The notes beneath the pieces were generated by a model. The model was not told where the DNA came from, made no database searches, and saw only the letters and a list, made by a program, of their open reading frames with translations. The translations under genes and the position numbers were made by a program. DNA of 64,000 nt from Tricholomella constricta (Eukaryota; Basidiomycota; Agaricomycetes; Agaricales; Lyophyllaceae): the NCBI GenBank assembly GCA_013368375.1, contig JAACJP010000023.1:434001-498000 (forward strand). Reading direction: 5' to 3'. Below are positions 20,327 to 30,373 of the stretch, piece by piece. Each line of letters opens with the position of its first letter. Within the stretch, counting starts at the first letter, position 1.

Positions 20327-23165
20327 TCATTTAGGTAACAATAAAGGAGGCGGTCGTGGTCGTTCAAACGCCCCTGGCGCCTGGTCGCCCCGACCGTCGT
20401 CTGCCGGAAGAGAAGGGCCGCTAATCGTCGGACGCCGAGGATTGCTCGGCAGCCCCTTTCGGCGCGATCCAAGGGGTATCATCGTGCTCGACGGCAGCAT
20501 CACGGGAATCGCCTGAGATGAAGTCCCCAGTAAAAAAGGTCGTAAAGGAAGGCTGGGGTCGCGCCTCAATGTGTTGATCTCGCGAGGACGTTCAGTGCTG
20601 GAAGACGGAACGACCCCCGTCGTTACAGGCGAAGCAAGCACTGTTGAGGAGGCCAAAATCATCGGCCGGATGACTGCTTGTGTTGCCGTAACGATATTGG
20701 GGATGACTTGCGGGGGGCGTTCGTCCACTGATTCAACGTCACTTAAGGTTGTACCAGCGGTGGCAAGGCCTGTCCCAGTGACAGGCGCTAATTCAGAACC
20801 AGTGGTGAGAGACGAGCCTCTGATTGGGAGGGTCAAACCTAGAAACATCTTCTCAGTTCATGTAGGAAGTATCATAGGTAAAAGCACTAACCGCCTATGA
20901 AGGATGTCACATCATATTGCGTTCCTGCAGACTGAAATCTTGAAGTCTCTTCGAACTGAGTTGGAGAAACAGGCAATGACAAAAAGTCCTCCCCAGTAAC
21001 TTTGATTGGAACTGCCTCTGCAGCCTCAGTAGATTCACCGCGGAGCATTCGAGCACGGCCTACGAGCCTTTCCAGCTTAGTGCTAACAGGCAGTGCGGCA
21101 GACTTCACTGCCGGTGGTTCAGGGAATATGCTGAGGGAGAAGTCGCTACGATTGGATGCCGAGTCAGGCTTGCGTCCGAGGTACGAATTCGTCGAGACGC
21201 TATTTGACCGAGTCTTGGGACTCCCACTTGCCTTGGAGGGAAGTGGAGCCGTCGCTGGAGGCTGCGGCGAGAGCATATCTGGGGCGGAGGTGGTTTCGGA
21301 GGAGAACAACCGCAGGGCAGCAATGCTCTGGTCGAGCTCCGTTTGTTGACGGAGGAGCTCGTCAAATGATATACTACTGTGTGGACGGGAAAGCTTTCCT
21401 TGTTCTTGGGACCGTGTCATTATGCCATTCAGCCCATAAACGGGGGAATCTGTGTCTCGCGCCACAATACCAGGTGGTGGCGGCAGAGTCTGGGCAGCTG
21501 AGAACTGTTCCATCCCATAATACGAAGGGATAGAAACAGCTGTCCAAGGTCGGTCTTTCGCTATCGCCGACTGTTTCTCGGGATTGGTCTTGTCGGATGC
21601 CAAGTTCATGTCAATACTGATTGTGACCTTCTGGGCTTCCTTTATATCGCGGCTAGTCGACTCGGCGCGTGAAAAAGAAATATCTGCGGGAGCCATTCCC
21701 AACTCTCTATCTTCGATGTAGATTCTCTCCGCACTGCGCCGCTGCTCCGAGTTTTGAGGAAGAACCCAAGAAGAAAGTCTCGACAACGACGTCCCCATGG
21801 AAGGTCGCCTCGTTTCGTTATAAGCTGGCACAACGGAACGGCGCCTAGAAATGATGCCAGAGTTGGGATGAAGAGGGGAATTGACACGCGGCATGGGCGG
21901 CTGCGGTTTCTCGGAGATGCGAATGAACGATTTTCCTTGGTCGCTCAAAGTCGATATTGATTTGGGGGATACTTCGTAGAAAGCAGTGATCAGGACGAAA
22001 AGGATCAAAATGTACATCTCCACTGCGCGAAGGAAGCGGCCGAGAGTAGTCTCAGAGAAAGCCACTGCAGCAAAAGGATCAGGCAAGGACGCATCGAAGA
22101 TGACATGACTTACGAGCAACAAGGTTACCAAGACCGAGGCTAGTACTGATCGACAAAGCAAAGAGCGGTGCAAGATTGGACTGAATTGGCCGCCACCATG
22201 GCGTCACAGGGGACAGAAAAATGTTAAGGAATATCTTCAGGATAAAAAGCGCCGAGACTACAACTTCAATCGTCGCCTCCGCGACGTAGACGGGACCAAA
22301 ACGAATGTCAGGTGGTGATATCCGCCATATGATCTGCAGGATCGGAATAGAGACGGCAAGTCCCAAAAGGCTCCACTGGAGCAAGAGCCCAATGACGCCC
22401 CATCGTCTCCAGCTAGCACTGTGAACATATGCAGAATTCGCGTCGGAATTCACATCATCGGGCGATTGATGTCGTTCCTTGCGGGGGCATTTGGCGACGA
22501 GATGCCATAGAAATACAAAGTTGAAACCGAGGGACAGTGCAAAACCCACTTCTCGCACAGTAACGAGACCAGAAGCGGTATCTTGACCGGTTCTTCCTCG
22601 CGCTAGGATATCACCAAGGTCGAAGATTGCTGCGGCAAAGGCTAGAAAAGAAGATGCATAAAGATAAATTGCAATGCTGTAACAACCATTAGCTGGTAAC
22701 ATATATATTGGAATAAGACACGCACAGGCTGACTCGCTTCAAGACAAGAACAAAGGTAAAAACGCCAAATGCCATGAGGCCCACGCAAAAGAAAGGGATA
22801 TCGGTGAGAATGGACTCGATCTTCGGTTCGCAGGGTCAGCTAACTCAACGATCAACTGTGCAAAAACCTACAGCGCTGTCATCACTGAGTGTCAGTGAAA
22901 TGGGTGAGAGGCCAGCATTGGACATAGCCCGCAAAAGCGTTCAGGGAATCTCAGATTCGATTGTAGAAGAAGTGAAAGCTAGAAAGACAGCTTGTGGACG
23001 AATATGGAGATTTTTGGTGAACTATAAAGGCCCTCCACAACGGACACAGCAAGGTAAAGGAGTGACCAGCAGCCAGGCGATGGCTGAGAGGAGCAATGAC
23101 TTCCAGACGAGTCCGCTCCAGATCTCTACGAAGAAGTTAAGAAGGAGAAGTGGGATCTGACAAGG
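20327..23165 (-). CDS. Multi-spanning membrane protein with long Ser/Pro-rich cytosolic tail
   Basis: Not assigned to a named family. The N-terminal start was not resolved. The first visible helix (IPLLLLNFFVEIWSGLVWK, then LLLSAIAWLLVTPLP) is read from about 23160 down. Further helices are FFCVGLMAFGVFTFVLVLK, IAIYLYASSFLAFAAAIFDL, VREVGFALSLGFNFVFLWHL, WGVIGLLLQWSLLGLAVSIP, EATIEVVVSALFILKIFLNI and, after an intron, LRAVEMYILILFVLITAFYE, so seven to eight segments. The C-terminal tail exceeds 500 residues, is rich in Ser, Pro and Arg, and contains a short helix (ISFDELLRQQTELDQSIAAL). It is interrupted by one intron near 20850-20890 and ends PRPPPLLLPK. The architecture is reminiscent of uncharacterised basidiomycete seven-helix proteins with long tails; any signalling role is inference. 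Confidence 0.65.
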
Positions 23166-23556
23166 CGGCCGCTGTACTACAGCATAGCTTGGAAATCAGT
23201 AGGTGTATTGGGTCCGAGGCCTTGACGACCACCTCAGTTTTCGCGATGGGGCTTGATCATCGCGAATTTTAATTATGGAAATAAGGTGGTTGCCCAGGGC
23301 AAGACCAGATCATCTGACATGGAAAGAGCAGTAACTGTTCATCAGCAATACGCAATCACTTCTGCATACCAACCACCTATATCAGGCGGTGCAGAGCAAG
23401 TACGAGGGCTGGGATAAAATTCAATCAAATGTCCGGTAAAATCACATTTGTACTACAGTCTGTTGAAGAATTTCGAAACCAAAAGCCAGTGTGTCCATGA
23501 CGCGGACGAAGCGGTATGTAAGCAAGCAAGTTTACGAGGGAAATAGTGCATAAAAT
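23166..23556. other. Intergenic, nothing recognised
   Basis: About 390 bp between the unresolved 5' end of the membrane-protein gene and the stop of the LIM gene, both on the minus strand. A minus-strand ATG near 23320 (MSDDLVLPWATTLFP) might be a first exon of the membrane protein, but no donor site fits. Confidence 0.4.
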
Positions 23557-26537
23557 CTAGCTGGCACCAGTCAACTGTCTGACGAGGAACATTCCCCGTC
23601 CTTCATCAACGCTCTTCGCGCTTCTCATCCCAATCACACTCTTCGGTCGCGGCCTTATCCCGCCTCCACCATTTAGCTGTTTGGTCGGACTGATACTTCT
23701 TGTTGGGCTCAAACCACCACCCGTAAGTTGCCTCAAAAGCCCGGGATCGCCGCCACCACCGAGGCCAGTGAACTGGCGTGCCAGTGTTGTGGTACCAGTT
23801 AATTGGGGCGTGACCTTCGAAGAAGATCCAGTAAATGAAGGAACCAATGGAGCACGCGTTGGCGAGGCTTGAGGTGAACCACCGACTCCCAGGAGTAACT
23901 GACAAAAATGTGCTCAATGTAACAAGTGAGTTTGGATAGGAGAAAACCTCACCAAACACTCTCGACACCAAACACCACCTTCGGCACCAGTCTTAGCAGC
24001 ACTATCCAACCGTTTTCCACATCCAGGCTCGGTCTTTTTCTTTTCTTCTCTACCCCTCCACATCCCGAAAGCCTTCGGACTTTCTTTCTTTCCTCCGCAC
24101 ACAAGACAGGAGGCATGCCAACGCGTGCCCTGCGGGCCTGGGACCACTCCTTGCTCCATCGGAGACACTGACTTGTTGCAGCCTGGACATGCAGTCCTGC
24201 TACCGAAGCGAGGAAACATTGCCGTCCCTGATGTGGGAGGCGCAGTCAATGGAGATCGCTCCAATCGACTTGACGACGTGTATGTCGGCTGCATCGTGGT
24301 CTTCGCAACAGGGATGCTTGAGGGCGATGGTGACGCGTTCGATGCAGACTTCGTGTTCAAGGAACCCAGACTTGACACCTTGTGAATTCTGATCTTTGCC
24401 GGAGGTGCGCACTGTGGGACAAATTATTGATCCGAGGCATATATATTGGGACAGTACATTTACCTCGACATGACATGCACCGTCATTAGACTTGACAAAC
24501 ACAGCTTGTGCAGTGGCAGCTTCACTGAAGACGCCACCGCACACCGCACACTTGAAGCAGTCCACATGATAAGTCATGGAGGGAGAGTCCAAGCTATCAC
24601 CGGGAACAGTGACGAACTTTCCGCCGCCCCGGATGGAGAACAAGCTACCTTTACAGGCTGCACAGTTGGTTGACGACGAATGTGAGGATGCATACGATGA
24701 TAGGTCCAGACCAGAATCGTCCCTTTCGGGAGGTCTGGCGGACTTTGACCGCAATGGGGAGCTAGAGGAGATTGTCGAGGGGGGATTTGGTCGGCCGCGC
24801 GTTGAGTTGGGTGTGCGAGTTGGGGTGTTCATCTGACTAGGCGTCTCTTCGATGATAACGTCTTCAGTCGCATCTAGAAAATCTCCCCGTGCATATCTCG
24901 GCCCATAATCAATTCCGTAGGATTTGGAGACCTTGAAGACGTCCCCAACCTCATCGTTTCTCGGCGGGGAGTCTGGCCCGGAAAATGAAGACTGAGTCAT
25001 GGTATCTGAAAAATCGGACATCAGATCCGGTGTGGGTGGCATCATAGGGCTTAAAGGAGAAGTAGGTCCGGTGTCGAAGTTTGGGGACCTGATCCTTGGA
25101 CTGGAGCGTAAGGAGGTTGAGGAGCGAGACAACCGCAATGGAGGAGTCTCTCGAATGGCTGGTGAGTGTACCATCGTAATCCTGTCAGGGCTAGGCGATG
25201 AAGCTTTAATGAATCGCTGCTTCATTTCTTCGATTGCATCAAAAGTGGGCGCTGGACTCCCTGTTGACTGATATCTCACAGGGCTGGGACTGCCGGGTTT
25301 GACTTTGATTGTGGAGTCCCGGTATCCGAGTTCTGGACTTCTGACGCGTTCGTAACGAATGGGGCTTTCGTGCGTCCGCGAACCACGTCTATCCACCGAT
25401 CGGTCAAGGTGGTTACTGTCGCGTCGAGTGCCTGTGTATCTCCTGGCGGTAGGGCTAATATCAGAATACCTCGAGCCAGAGGGCTTCCCAAGCATCGCAA
25501 GCCTCTGACTGAGGTCCTCCAATGCCGGGCTTCCCTCGCGACTTTTGGCGATTCCAAGTCGTTGCTCGAGTTCTTCGATCGCTGGGCTTCCTTCTCTGCT
25601 CTGCCGATTCTTCGAGTTAGAGCTCATGCCACCGAGATTATTCGGCTTTTCGACCCTGGGACTATTGTTGTTGCTTTTCGGTGTGTACTTCTTCGGAGTG
25701 ACAGGGTCGCGTTTAAGGCAGTTCTCGAAGCATTCTGCGCAAGACGGCCGTCCAAGAAGATCAACCATGGGGGAATCACCAATGTTTTTGAAGCATCCGG
25801 AGCAGTTGAAGCATTTCTTGTGCCAGTATTGATCTGCGGCGTGTACAAATCCTCCTTCAGACTTGAGTGTAAGCACAGGTCGGGAACAAGTCGGGCATGC
25901 TCCCTTAGTTCCTCCATTAGTCTCGTAGCACGGACGGCATAGAAATCGCGATGTGCTGAGGGTTGTCGGGTCGGGGTAGATGGTGGCATCGGGGGGGAAG
26001 GGAGATGAACATATTGCACATGAATGAGTGGTCAAAGTTTCCTTGGGTTGAAGGACTGAGCCATAAACCTTCGAAAGGGTGGTGTCATGGAGTGATGGAA
26101 GGATATCGGACTCAGGGGCAGGAGCTGTGCCTGAGTGCTTTAGTGGCGATGGTGGTCGACTCGAGTAGGACGTCGAAGATGCAATGTGTGCTGATACACG
26201 ACTGCCGAGTATAGATTTAGAAGATGGGGTGTGTGATACTGGTCGAGGAAAGCGCTTCGAATGAGATGCTTGTGAAGTTGTGGAGGTTGAGCCAGTCACT
26301 TGCGTAGTGAGGGGCCTGGTAGGAGAGGCAGACCTTGCCCTCTGAACATACGTCTTCGACCATCTATCCTGACCCTTATCGATAGTATCTGACTGGTTCC
26401 ATGGTACCACGGGGGCTATACATTAGGGTGTCAGAAAAGACGACAAGGTGAAAACCAAACAACTGACCAACAGCCGTGCCACCACATCTACAGCGGACAC
26501 CGACAACGATGTCGCCACATCGGCGACAGAATCCCAT
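23557..26537 (-). CDS. Four-LIM-domain protein, paxillin/Pxl1-like scaffold
   Basis: Zinc-binding LIM scaffold, probably at cell-polarity or septation sites as for Pxl1-type proteins (inference). The ATG at 26537 starts a short exon with a Cys-rich zinc ribbon (MGFCRRCGDIVVGVRCRCGG). After an intron the body begins PWNQSDTIDKGQDRWSKTYV and is Ser/Pro-rich. LIM 1 starts CAICSSPFPPDATIY and LIM 2 starts CPTCSRPVLTLKSEGGFVHA with WHKKCFNCSGCF. After a long phospho-site-rich linker, LIM 3 starts CAACKGSLFSIRGGGKF with YHVDCFKCAVCGGVF, and LIM 4 starts CPGCNKSVSP with WHASCLVCGGKKE. The C-terminal 90 residues carry repeated RQLTG-like motifs (see findings). Introns lie near 24415-24470, 23900-23940 and at the 5' end. 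Its promoter was formerly shared with the glycosylase gene now at 32702. Confidence 0.85.
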
Positions 26538-26687
26538 TTAAATTACACGCGATAGCAAAATGATAGCGAACAGAGCAGAACAAGCGACGAGGAAGAGCAG
26601 TCGCAGGTTGAACGGAGCGTCGAACATGCAAAGGGCACGGTCATGTGACCCCGGCCCACTGGCAGTGACGCACTGACTCGTTTTGGA
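26538..26687. promoter_or_regulatory. Remaining left half of the LIM / MBD4 divergent promoter
   Basis: The 150 bp between the LIM start codon and the retroelement's left end. Removing the element, the distance between the two divergent ATGs would be about 165 bp, so this was a compact bidirectional promoter. No motif recognised. Confidence 0.45.
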
Positions 26688-26834
26688 CATTTCGTGTTTA
26701 CTTGTCCCATGACGCGTTCTTTTAGGTTCGTCTACATGTACAAACACAAACTATACCGTATAGGTGGGGTAGGAACTCAGAGAGCCTTTCGGCTTGAGCA
26801 CCGAGGGGGTCTGAATGAGAAGGCTGTGAACCCA
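26688..26834 (-). repeat. Retroelement repeat B2 (right terminal repeat in element orientation)
   Basis: 147 bp, matching B1 at 27105-27251 throughout by eye. On the plus strand it begins CATTTCGTGTTTACTTG at the host junction and ends GTGAACCCA. Beyond it the two copies diverge (ATCAAA versus CACCGA). Confidence 0.93.
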
Positions 26835-26936
26835 ATCAAACAGGTACAGTAGAGAATGTGTTTGTATTTGTAGAAGAAACTAAGGAAGCGGAAAGAATGG
26901 ACGAGAGAGATTATAGAGAAGGAGTGGGCGGGTGGG

Positions 26937-27106
26937 CGCGAGATGGAAAGGATAGACGTGAAGGAGAGCGTCCAGATTCGAATTCAGAAGTACAGGTAGG
27001 AGTACGCGAAGATGGAGGTAAGGAAGTAAGAGGCGTCCAGGTCATGTGCCCGCGTGTCACGAAACGTGTCCTTCCTCATCCCGTGCCTCCTTTCGGAGGA
27101 CTTTCA
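26937..27106 (-). repeat. Retroelement repeat A2 (internal)
   Basis: 170 bp, matching the terminal repeat A1 at 32515-32684 throughout by eye. On the plus strand it begins CGCGAGATGGAAAGG and ends GGAGGACTTTCA. It abuts B1, sharing the final CA. Confidence 0.93.
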
Positions 27107-27251
27107 TTTCGTGTTTACTTGTCCCATGACGCGTTCTTTTAGGTTCGTCTACATGTACAAACACAAACTATACCGTATAGGTGGGGTAGGAACTCAGAGA
27201 GCCTTTCGGCTTGAGCACCGAGGGGGTCTGAATGAGAAGGCTGTGAACCCA
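27105..27251 (-). repeat. Retroelement repeat B1 (internal)
   Basis: 147-bp copy of B2. Its junction with A2 (GGACTTTCATTTCGTG) is the sequence expected at the joint of a circular DNA intermediate. Confidence 0.93.
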
Positions 27252-27310
27252 CACCGAAGGAGAGCCGTGAGACGCGTCGGAGCAAGCGCAGATGACCCCC
27301 AGATCGGAGA

Positions 27311-28435
27311 TCAAGATGAAGGGCTTGACGCGATCGTGTTAAATAGTGGAGCAAGTAATTCCATGTACATTGGTGCGAGTACATCGAGCGACCTCCAGTA
27401 CCGGAGAAACGAATCGGACGACCATCGCCCCATAACTTTCACGATGTCGGGAGGTACTCCGGCTAATAGAAGATGTGTCGTGCCGCTAATGCGGAAACAG
27501 TGACCAGATACTGCAGGGAGACGTCGGGAAGCGAAAACTGCGTTACAGCGAGCGAGGAATTTTCGCTTGGACAGAGTGACCAGAGTGCCGTTTACCGACT
27601 TGTAAGCTGCTAGGGGATGCGAACGGTCGGGCGGTTCATTGGCTAGGAAGTGGTTATCAAGGCACGCAATAGGATCTGCCAGGTGTTGACGCGTAAGAAT
27701 AACGTTCTCTCCCGCGTTTCCTTTGGTTTTCGAATGCGGCAGGTGGAGGACCCGTGAGCCAGCGGCGTTAGGGGATTTAAGATCAGACCAGGATGGGAAT
27801 GAAAGCTTCGGAACGTGTGTTTCCCGTGAGGGAAGAAGTTCTCCGAGTCGTAATTGACCCCAGAACGCCGCCGAGGCGACAAACGCGACACAGGCGTCGA
27901 GCGGAGAAGAGCTATCCAGGGTCTCGAGCAGTATAGTGAGGTCCACGAGGGAGAAGGCAGCGCGCTTTGCGATAAAAGATTGGGCGGGGCGCATATTTTC
28001 GCAGCCTTTAATTACGTACGCGAGTTGAGTTCCTCCGAGCCAGGGCAGCGAATTCTGAATGTGCCATGAACGAAGAGCTGAGCATTTCGAGCGAATGGTT
28101 CCGCCCGAGAGAGAACCGCCGAAAGAGGCGGCGAAGGTACAGAGAAGCGCCTCGGAAGCCGGAATGCATGCCGACAGAGGGATTTTCTCTCTGTCGCAGA
28201 AGTCGAAGAAGTCCCGGACGCCCCGAGAGTATGCAGAAGTGGTGGAAGGTTGCCACGCATGACGAATTGCCCGATCGACTGGAATTTGTAGAGAGGGCGG
28301 GGGAAGCCAACTGTGTTTAGGGAGCTTACCCTTAGGAGAGGTGCGTGAGTGTTCGTGAGGGCGCCGAAAAACTCGCGCGGTGTGTTCCGCGGCCAGTTTG
28401 GAGATGTACGGGGAGGTGTGATAGTGGCGGCGCAT
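27311..28435 (-). CDS. Tyrosine recombinase (YR) of the Ngaro-like element
   Basis: Integrates the circular cDNA by phage-integrase-type recombination. The frame is open for 374 residues from ATG 28435 (MRRHYHTSPYISKLAAEHTA). The N-terminal SAM-like core-binding domain includes RHAWQPSTTSAYSRGVRDFF and GTIRSKCSALRSWHIQNSLP. In the catalytic domain the first Arg lies in WGQLRLGELLPSR, the HxxR box is GHCFRISGTTHLLLAG, the following Trp box is IVKVMGRWSSDSFLRYWR, and the Tyr nucleophile is most likely the Y of FLRYWR. This is the R-H-R-W-Y layout of DIRS recombinases. The ORF is in the same frame as the RT ORF but separated by a stop at 28604 and about 170 nt. Confidence 0.92.
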   Translation of the reverse strand: MRRHYHTSPYISKLAAEHTARVFRRPHEHSRTSPKGKLPKHSWLPPPSLQIPVDRAIRHAWQPSTTSAYSRGVRDFFDFCDREKIPLSACIPASEALLCTFAASFGGSLSGGTIRSKCSALRSWHIQNSLPWLGGTQLAYVIKGCENMRPAQSFIAKRAAFSLVDLTILLETLDSSSPLDACVAFVASAAFWGQLRLGELLPSRETHVPKLSFPSWSDLKSPNAAGSRVLHLPHSKTKGNAGENVILTRQHLADPIACLDNHFLANEPPDRSHPLAAYKSVNGTLVTLSKRKFLARCNAVFASRRLPAVSGHCFRISGTTHLLLAGVPPDIVKVMGRWSSDSFLRYWRSLDVLAPMYMELLAPLFNTIASSPSS

Positions 28436-28603
28436 TGAAGCAATCCGGGGACAGGTCAGCCGCAGGTTTTAAGCATGGGCTTATTTCAATTTGGGCCGAT
28501 GGGACGTGGAGGTGTTCAATAGGCCGTAAAGCACGCGCTGATGAATTAAGAGTGTTGATTATCAAGGTACGAGTGTGAACTAGTGAAGACTTGATTGTAC
28601 AGG

Positions 28604-30373
28604 TCAGATAGGTAAGGTATGATAGGAAATCGAAGGTGCTACGAATGGCTTGAGATAGGATGGTATAGCGGGAGGAAACGCAAATAGTGTGTTACGAGGG
28701 GGAAATTTTCCGCGCGAAGGGCCATCGGCTAAATTCTCGGCTGAAGGGACCCACGAGATCGTAATCCAAAGGTGGTGCGCCTGGAAGTTAGCGACGATAT
28801 GGCGCAGAATAGCATTCTGTTGCGAATTTCGCGAACGTCCCGCTGAGAGGGCTCCGACGACGCCCGCGTTATCGGAACGAAAAACGAGGTGGCAGTTCGC
28901 CAGGCCAGAGGAGATAGCCGCCCGTAGGGCGAGATCAACCGCTACCATCTCCGCCCAACCGATGTCCCGGTCGTCGGACTTCCATCCAGGTAATAGCTGC
29001 CAGGCCAGCCACTTCCCATTCAGGTGTAGTCCGATTCCCCAGGACGTGCTGGCGTCGACGAAGATAGGCAGATCGCGAGGAGGGGGAGGGCGGACGATGT
29101 CCATAGAGCACGCGCTATGAGTGAGCGTGTGGGACCACCAGGTGATTTCGGCGAAGACGGCCGGAGTGACACGATGACGACACCAAGGCGGGGAGGGGGC
29201 TGGGAAGGAGGCACGAAATTTGTACAGCGCGGGGAGGTGGGACCGGCCAGCGGGAATTACGAGGCATATGTGGTTGAGAGTGCCTATGAGTGACTCGGTG
29301 GCAATGAGCGAAACAAAGGAGCCTAGGGTCCAGGGAGCCAGCTTGGTGAGGTATTTAGCGCGTTTGGCGTTGGGAAGCCGAACCGACTTAAGAGATAGAG
29401 ACCACTCAAATCCGATGTAAGTGAAGGAGGTCGCAAAAGGAACAAATTTATCCTTAGCCCAAGGCCAGCCTAGATCAGATGCGATAGACCAGATGATGGA
29501 CTCGTCGTATGAGAATATGGGGTCGCCGGAAGGGAGACGACTCTTCGGATATCGAAAGAAAATAAAGTCGTCGACCCATTTGATGACGGCGTCGATACCC
29601 TTATGTAGATAAATCCAGACGATGGCGTCGGCCACGAGACCGAAGATACCAGGCGCCGGACAGATCCCGAAGTTTAGTCGACCGTCGAGATGTATGAGCC
29701 CGTTAAGCATGATGGCGGTAGCGGTGCGATCAATGGGGCGTGTAGGGATGTTTCGGAACGCGGAGTCGACATCGAAGACGCACGCCTCGGTGCCTTCAGG
29801 AGCGTCAGCCACCAGGAGATAGCAGGAGGAGAAAGTCCCCCAAGCGCATTGAAAGTGTTTCGCGTTAATGCAGGAGTTTACAGAAGGTACTAGTGGATTG
29901 CCTCGTGGATAAGAATGGTCGACTGTGATACGAAGTTTACCGGGGGTTCTCTCTATTACGTTAAGGGGGGCGGTACGGTAATGACCGAATAATTGGGTAG
30001 CTAGGGAAGGGGGGTAGCCGTGAGAGAGGCGACCGAGTCGGATCTCCTCGGAAAGTTTGGAGACCACGAAGGCGTGGTGGGAGGGGGATTTGTAATGATT
30101 GGGCGGATTGTACGTGTGATCAAGAGCGAAATTTTCTAAACCTGTGTAATGATTAGATAGGATGAGGGACCAGAAGTGAAAATCGGAACCTAAGCTAAAG
30201 CCGGAAGTGAGGCCTTTCGGAACCTCAAGGAAGCGGGGGAGACCGCCGGTTTCCTGTAGCAGGGCGGCCCAGCGCGCGGGACGCAGCGGGGTGGAGATAG
30301 GGAGGTGCAGCTCAGAGAGCGCACTGTTGCGCACCATGGATAGCAGCTCCGCAGAGCGAACAGCTGTGGACAT
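28604..30373 (-). CDS. Reverse transcriptase - RNase H of the Ngaro-like element
   Basis: Copies element RNA into DNA. The first in-frame ATG is at 30373, although the open frame reaches upstream to 30628 over gag. RT blocks: GKLRITVDHSYPRGNPLVPS, then the catalytic aspartate block ACVFDVDSAFRNIPTRP, the GLVADAIVWIYLH helix and IKWVDDFIFF, with VDD in place of YxDD as usual in DIRS elements. Thumb-like region FTYIGFEWSLSLKSVRLP. RNase H: IFVDASTSWGIGL (first Asp), the Glu in GWAEMVAVDLAL, the Asp in VFRSDNAGVVGAL, and VPSAENLADGPSRGKF. No N6-adenine methyltransferase domain follows. The overlap with gag is in the +1 frame. Confidence 0.92.
   Translation of the reverse strand: MSTAVRSAELLSMVRNSALSELHLPISTPLRPARWAALLQETGGLPRFLEVPKGLTSGFSLGSDFHFWSLILSNHYTGLENFALDHTYNPPNHYKSPSHHAFVVSKLSEEIRLGRLSHGYPPSLATQLFGHYRTAPLNVIERTPGKLRITVDHSYPRGNPLVPSVNSCINAKHFQCAWGTFSSCYLLVADAPEGTEACVFDVDSAFRNIPTRPIDRTATAIMLNGLIHLDGRLNFGICPAPGIFGLVADAIVWIYLHKGIDAVIKWVDDFIFFRYPKSRLPSGDPIFSYDESIIWSIASDLGWPWAKDKFVPFATSFTYIGFEWSLSLKSVRLPNAKRAKYLTKLAPWTLGSFVSLIATESLIGTLNHICLVIPAGRSHLPALYKFRASFPAPSPPWCRHRVTPAVFAEITWWSHTLTHSACSMDIVRPPPPRDLPIFVDASTSWGIGLHLNGKWLAWQLLPGWKSDDRDIGWAEMVAVDLALRAAISSGLANCHLVFRSDNAGVVGALSAGRSRNSQQNAILRHIVANFQAHHLWITISWVPSAENLADGPSRGKFPPRNTLFAFPPAIPSYLKPFVAPSISYHTLPI

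Noticed and set aside
22774..23160. Plus-strand open frame of 128 codons
   Set aside because: The opposite strand carries hydrophobic helices that continue the minus-strand membrane protein, so the plus frame is a shadow.
26688..27251. Reading the two 147-bp repeats as ordinary LTRs of a small solo element
   Set aside because: The second repeat pair (A1/A2), the tyrosine recombinase and the lack of TG..CA ends with a target duplication fit split direct repeats of a DIRS-order element, not LTRs.
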